This document shows, in pieces, positions 58,741-64,000 of a stretch of 64,000 nucleotides of DNA. Numbering within the stretch: the first letter of the stretch is position 1; each line of letters starts with the position of its first letter. The notes beneath the pieces are model-generated. The model was given only the letters and a program-made list of their open reading frames with translations. It did not search any database and was not told the origin of the DNA. Both the position numbers and the translations under genes were made by a program. Source of the DNA: Ischnura elegans (Eukaryota > Arthropoda > Insecta > Odonata > Coenagrionidae); contig NC_060249.1 of the NCBI RefSeq assembly GCF_921293095.1, positions 80,239,907 to 80,303,906 on the forward strand, in the 5' to 3' direction.

Positions 58741-61700
58741 GCCTCAGAGGAAATACATACAGGAGTGCTCGACGCCTTCTGCATATGGAAGCAAGATTGG
58801 AATGGCAAATTGTCTGATGGGTGTAGTTGGTTGATTTACAGCGTTTGTTTTCATGATGTTTATTTCGGTTGGACATTTTATTTCCATCATATTGAAAATT
58901 CGCCAAGAAGGAGGAATATCAGGACAAACTATAAATATTTACATTGCTCAATGTTTCCATTCCTCATTATAATAGGAAAGTTGGGGTTTCTATATTGGCC
59001 TCGAATTTTGGTTTCTTCCCTGCCATCATGCGTGCTCTTGTGTGTGTTTCCTTTGTGGAAAAGGCAAAATATTCGTTCCAGAATTACACCAAGTGGCAAA
59101 GCTTGTCATCCAGTAATGATGCTCTCAAAGTATGAAATTTTCTGATAAACTGTTGGCTGTTCAAATGTCGAGTTCACTAGGATGAGAAACGGAACTTGCG
59201 GAAGCCCTTACTCGGATTGAACCTAATTACAGCGTTTTTAATTAATTTAACCAGTTGCTGATCGGAAAAAGTTGGCTAGAAAATACTTGAATATGCCGTT
59301 GGCGACGATAGCAATCGTAGCCTTGGTTACCTGAGATCTTAAGACTTGGTTACTTGTGTATGATGTTAAAAGCGGGTCCTTTTTTCATATGGACGCATAA
59401 CCGCCAAGAGTAACTGTAAACTTTAAATTATTTACAACTGCTTCAGAGGACATGCCGTTTTAAGTAAGATATGGCTTTAAGTTGACCTGCACTACCGCCA
59501 ACAAAAGTAATTCTTCAGTTGCGCTGTTATTGTGTTTAACGTCTTAAAATTTTTCTCATAATAGCCTTTAATGTGCCTCTGACCTTTGATATCTTGTTGT
59601 TTCATTACCCATAATTTCTAGCTTGGTACCCTTCATGGAATCACAAGCAGGTTCACGAATCTTCTCATATGGTTTTAATGCTAAAGATGAAAAATTCGTT
59701 ACTTGAACCTTTTTCTCTGAACGTTTAGACGATATTACTCGCCTTTTGTATTGAAGCGAGTGTTATGAATACATTTGTAGAATATGAAAACGAAAATTAT
59801 TCATTTTCTATCATCTTTTAAAGTTTTTTCATACACTGGGACTGCGTATCAAGTTTTAGGTTTTGTTCAAACATAACTGGGAAAAACTGTTAATGGCAGC
59901 ATGAGGTATTAGGAACAAAGATAAGTTAGCTGTTTGGATAATTTTTCGCACAACAATGCCCACTTTATTTAAACTGTTATCTGTCTGTCTGTTCACATTC
60001 ACACATCTACCATTCATCCCATCTCAGGACCCGCATACGATAGTTAACTGTGATGTTTCACTTATCTTGGTCGGCGATATCTCACTGATAGGATGATAAA
60101 GCGTTTTCTTCCTTAAATCGCTTTAAATTGCATCTATGTTTTCACAAGTTATCAAACTATGCTTAGAGTTGACGTTAAGACGTGAGTTAGGCATTTTTAT
60201 TTTGAATGAACTGTTTCTCCGCCGATAGTGCGGAGATAAAGTTTACAGTGCAAGCGTTCGGAGGTGTACACTTCCACGGAGGACCGAAAACGTCTTATTT
60301 TTTGTCCAATGCCACGAATTTAGCGACTTAAACAAAAGGAATATCGCCCCTAATGCACTTTCTCCCCTCTCAAACGACTTGGAAAGTAATAAGGGCCCTT
60401 ATTTATCATACACCAGACATAGTCGAGAACTGTTCAGGTATAAGTGGAGTAGTTTCAAATTATTTTGATCTGGTGAGGTAGGTAATTAATATGTTGGAAA
60501 CTGTGCGATTTGTTGTAGAATAGCCTCTCTATAATTGAACAATGTTTTAGTTACAATTGAACTCTTTTCACCAATGAATTATCTTTTGATTTGGAATAAT
60601 TCCCATTTATTGTGTAGCTTTACAGTTACTCTTCATTTACGTCGGTACTGTCTGAAAAACACATTCAGGAAGAGTTATGGATTTTTTTAAAATTTATATT
60701 TGGTTCTTAATTAATTATTTAATTTCTAAGTTCTTTCCTGGATATACCAGTTATGTCATAGCGCACCTTAAAGTTTGAATTTTTTTTAATACGACATACT
60801 TATCTCGGCATTAAAGCATATGGTTTGAAAACATACCGTCATTCCCTCGTAGAGAGGATTATTTTTCGTAATCGCAGGCATTAAATGCAATCAGCAACGG
60901 GGGGAATCTCCGACAAAAAAACAAGGAAACAGTTAAGGGTTAGAAATGGACATTGCCGAAAAATTAGATAAAAGCCCGTCGAATTTTTCGCCTAATTTTG
61001 CCACGTTTTGAAAGGCTTCAAAGAAACGTACGCGGTTGAATTCTCTTCGCAAGGGGAACGGTGCATAATAATTGTTAGCTCTTTTCGACTCGATACCGTA
61101 CAAGTTGCATAGGCGACGGTATGCTGAGTCCTGTATTTACGTTGCATGTTGCCATTCCAATAACCTCTCTGTCACTTCAGAAGTTACGCTGAAAGCTTAG
61201 TTAGAATTTGAGTCTAGTAACTTTTTCAAACTTAATCGAATGTAATGCCGATCATAATCATTACATATACTTGCGTGAATAAAGCGCCTCGACTCGAGAA
61301 AAGATGAACGCCTAGATAGGAAAAAAAATCATTTACGAGTTCGCTCAAAATTAGCGCGAATAATGTAGCAATGGCTCTGGTTTATCCAAATAAATAAGAT
61401 AAAATCCTCTTGACGATAAGGAAAAGGCGGCCATGCGTAATTGTTCCGAAAATACTAATGCTTTTGAGAGATAATTTCCAGTGTAAAAAATATTATATCG
61501 ACATCATAACGAACTTCACTGATAAAACCATGCCGTTTTACCAGGAACTAGTGTTCATATCGGGTTAAGTTGAGGGAGGAAAAACTAAATAATTACTAGG
61601 ACAGGGTTATAATGTTTCCGTCAGCTTTTCGCGTGAAGATCGATGTGAACGACGCCATGGGTACACTTCTTATTTTAATGAACTTGAGTAGAGTTTATTT

Positions 61701-64000
61701 CGTCTTTGAGTACAACTCAAAATTCATTTTTACGATCTTATTCTATTCGTTTGTTATCATGTGCCGTTCATGATGATTTTTGTATTGCAGTATCTAATTA
61801 ATTTTCAGAATCAAATTTGAACCTTTCAACTAGTCGATGTAAATGATCGACCATGGCCGTATCCCAATAAGGCATTAGTGCCATCCTAATCATACTATAA
61901 TTATCATAGCGTCACTTTGGATATTTTCACACTCAGAATGAAGGTACTTGATACTCTGATGACCGTTAATTAGCCACCTTGATGTAATGTGATCTCTCAC
62001 AACGCCAACTTATGTTTATAGGGTTTCTTTACCGAATCAATTGATCGTTAAATGGTGATAGTTAATTTTAATTTGAAACGAATGTAATTTGACCACAAGA
62101 AAAAATTTGTAATAATTTACCTGTTTAAAAAAATAAATCGTCCGGGAATTCATGATGTAATAATTGATCGAATGTCTTGTTACAAGAACTAGGTGCCGAA
62201 AATATCGTTTTTAATTATCTTAGATAAGAGTTAGGTTTGGATTTGTTTATATGGCTATGCGTAGAATTCTCCGGCTGACGAAATTACAGAAAAGCAAATT
62301 TAGCCGACTGGAATGATAAATTATGTCGCTTCGAGAGTTTTTTATGCTAGGATCAAAGCAACACTTCAGCTGACCCATCAAGCAAACTGGATGGAAAGAA
62401 AAACTGAATGATTTTTTGTCTTATGCATCGATAAAATTTAATCATTAGTTCTTCATCGAATTAGTTATACCGAAATTCTCTTTTTTACAAGCTAGAAACA
62501 TATTCCGAGGAGAAACCTGGAATATAACCTGGACCATCAGACTTTACGCCAGATGGTTTAGCCAATACAGCAATCAGGCGAAAAATTTGTCTCTCAAATT
62601 TATATTCTCTATTTCTTATTCGAGGTATAACCCGAGATACACTTATCTTAAAGCGTTTATGGAGTTCATTTAGTTTGTTGTTGGTTTACGGATAACGGCT
62701 CTAGTTTCATTTTAACCACCACCATTTTCGATAATGTTACATATCTCTCATGATCCAGCCTGTTGTGTAGCACAAAGCGTCCTGTGTTCATCTTATTCTT
62801 TCTATAATAGCGTCTTTTCTTTTCTCATTAAGTATTATTTTTTTAAGAGTTGAGTGGTGATTTGCAGTGGACCTATCTTCTTTGCCGGTTTCCCGAATGC
62901 AAATCAAAATCATAATTATTTTATCTTCTAGCTATCAAGCTTTTGGCCGTTTCCGAATTTAGCTTCATAATGAAGAGAGTTTGCCTTCGGATTGACCTTG
63001 ACCCCTGCACCATTTGATGCAGTGCATCGCAGCAGATTTCATGCCTCTTTCAGCGTTTCGTCCAACGGAGCGCGAGTATCGTTGCGTGCAACGCGCGCAC
63101 ATTCTTTCGGGTCTGGTCACCTAGTTCATACTTCAGCCTGCCTTCAAGTACGCTTGACTGTAGTGCTAAGAATTTTAGAGGACTCATCTTTGCTCGTCAA
63201 CCAGTCGTACTTGTATTTTATCCTGTCGTATAACTCTAATAACATGAAGCTGTCATCTTGGAAAATTCAGAATACATTGAGTAGATCCTGATAAGCATTT
63301 TCCTGTATATTAAGCTTAAACAATTAACACAGAGAAAATACTAATGCAAAATTTTCATGTTTAAGGTACATGTGGACATTGGTATACATGACAAACACCG
63401 AAACTTCCAAGATAATTGTGTTAATCTAAATCAAGTAATACGTCTGGAAGAATATCGATATTGCGGGATTGATACGACTCTTTAGATCCTCATATTTTTC
63501 GTGAGAATGGTTAAAAGGCGATTCTCCACGTGTCCTTAAAGTGACCATAGCGATAATGGTACTTATCAGGTTTACCAATAAATTATCTTACCCGTCAAAG
63601 TAGGGTGGAGAATTTGTGAACCACCCCCGGTTTGTCTTCATTCCCACAATGGAATTCCGTATGAAATTCAAAATAAGGGAAGAAGCCTTCAAATTTATTT
63701 CTGTTATCCCTTAGAATATTTTTAATTATTGGATATTTATTCCTTCATCCTCCCTGGTAATTTTGTTGGTCTTGTTGACAATCATGGGAATGAGCATATT
63801 AAATCAGGCTCCTTATCTTTCTTCCTCAAGTTCCTAAGTCTCTTGTTTTTTTGGAACTTCGTCTGTTATTGTTCCCGCCTATTTGTTATAAAAAATGAAA
63901 AAGTATTTCATGCATAAATAGCTATCAATTTAAGTCAATTTAAGAGGGTGCGTAGCATCACCTTCCAACCACTCTAACGAAAAATATGAGGATATTAAAA
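58741..64000. other. Rest of the long intron to the window end
   Basis: AT-rich sequence without a supportable exon. A smaller CG-rich patch lies at about 62990-63130 and holds a 14-bp palindrome CGTTGCGTGCAACG (63080-63093). No transposon ends, tRNA boxes or long frames were recognised. Confidence 0.4.

Noticed and set aside
1-64000. CRISPR arrays, bacterial operons or rRNA genes
   Set aside because: No regularly spaced repeats, no prokaryotic gene organisation and no rRNA-like sequence were seen; the window is eukaryotic.

Overview
The window is animal nuclear DNA, almost certainly from an insect with a fairly large, repeat-rich genome. The reasons are spliced genes with GT-AG introns, a trehalose-6-phosphate synthase fused to a phosphatase domain (the insect arrangement), AT-rich non-coding DNA, and a mixture of Copia, Penelope-like, LINE, tRNA-SINE, hAT-like and other terminal-inverted-repeat elements. 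I cannot name the species. Exon boundaries were read by eye from splice signals, reading-frame continuity and remembered family similarity; no alignment was run.

Layout. At 2-151 is the last coding piece of an unrecognised plus-strand gene, and at 1894-2413 a probable terminal exon of a second unrecognised gene. At 5793-6620 (minus) is a complete five-exon INO80 complex subunit C gene. At 7412-10830 lies a young Copia-type LTR retrotransposon with near-identical LTRs, a 5-bp target duplication and a deleted reverse transcriptase. Gemin6 (two exons, plus) is at 12745-13358 and is convergent with trehalose-6-phosphate synthase (seven exons, minus, 13733-23666). The large second intron of the latter holds two Penelope-like fragments head to head. 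From 23667 to 31014 I see no gene, only LINE, SINE and inverted-repeat remains. Serine palmitoyltransferase subunit 2 (lace/SPTLC2; eleven exons, minus) spans 31015-45064. Its 8.9-kb last intron is a graveyard of mobile DNA: a LINE split by a 3.5-kb TIR element, a hAT-type MITE with an 8-bp target duplication, a MITE with 41-bp TIRs, and SINE copies.

About 420 bp from the SPTLC2 start codon (about 370 bp from an alternative upstream ATG), and divergent from it, a long acidic first coding exon (45487-46576) starts a plus-strand gene that continues beyond the window. I tentatively compare it with the variable N-terminal exon of insect reticulon-like genes. The remaining 17 kb reads as its first intron. 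That intron contains GC-rich islands, one with a candidate phase-compatible alternative first exon near 58680, a 1.5-kb foldback, and one unassigned minus-strand ORF.

The recognised host genes are housekeeping: chromatin remodelling (INO80C), snRNP assembly (Gemin6), trehalose synthesis (Tps1) and sphingolipid synthesis (SPTLC2). They do not form a pathway together. The most unusual material is in the mobile DNA: the RT-less but recent Copia copy, the Penelope pair with a hammerhead-ribozyme-like core, and the 3.5-kb TIR element with repeated terminal motifs and a THAP-like exon.
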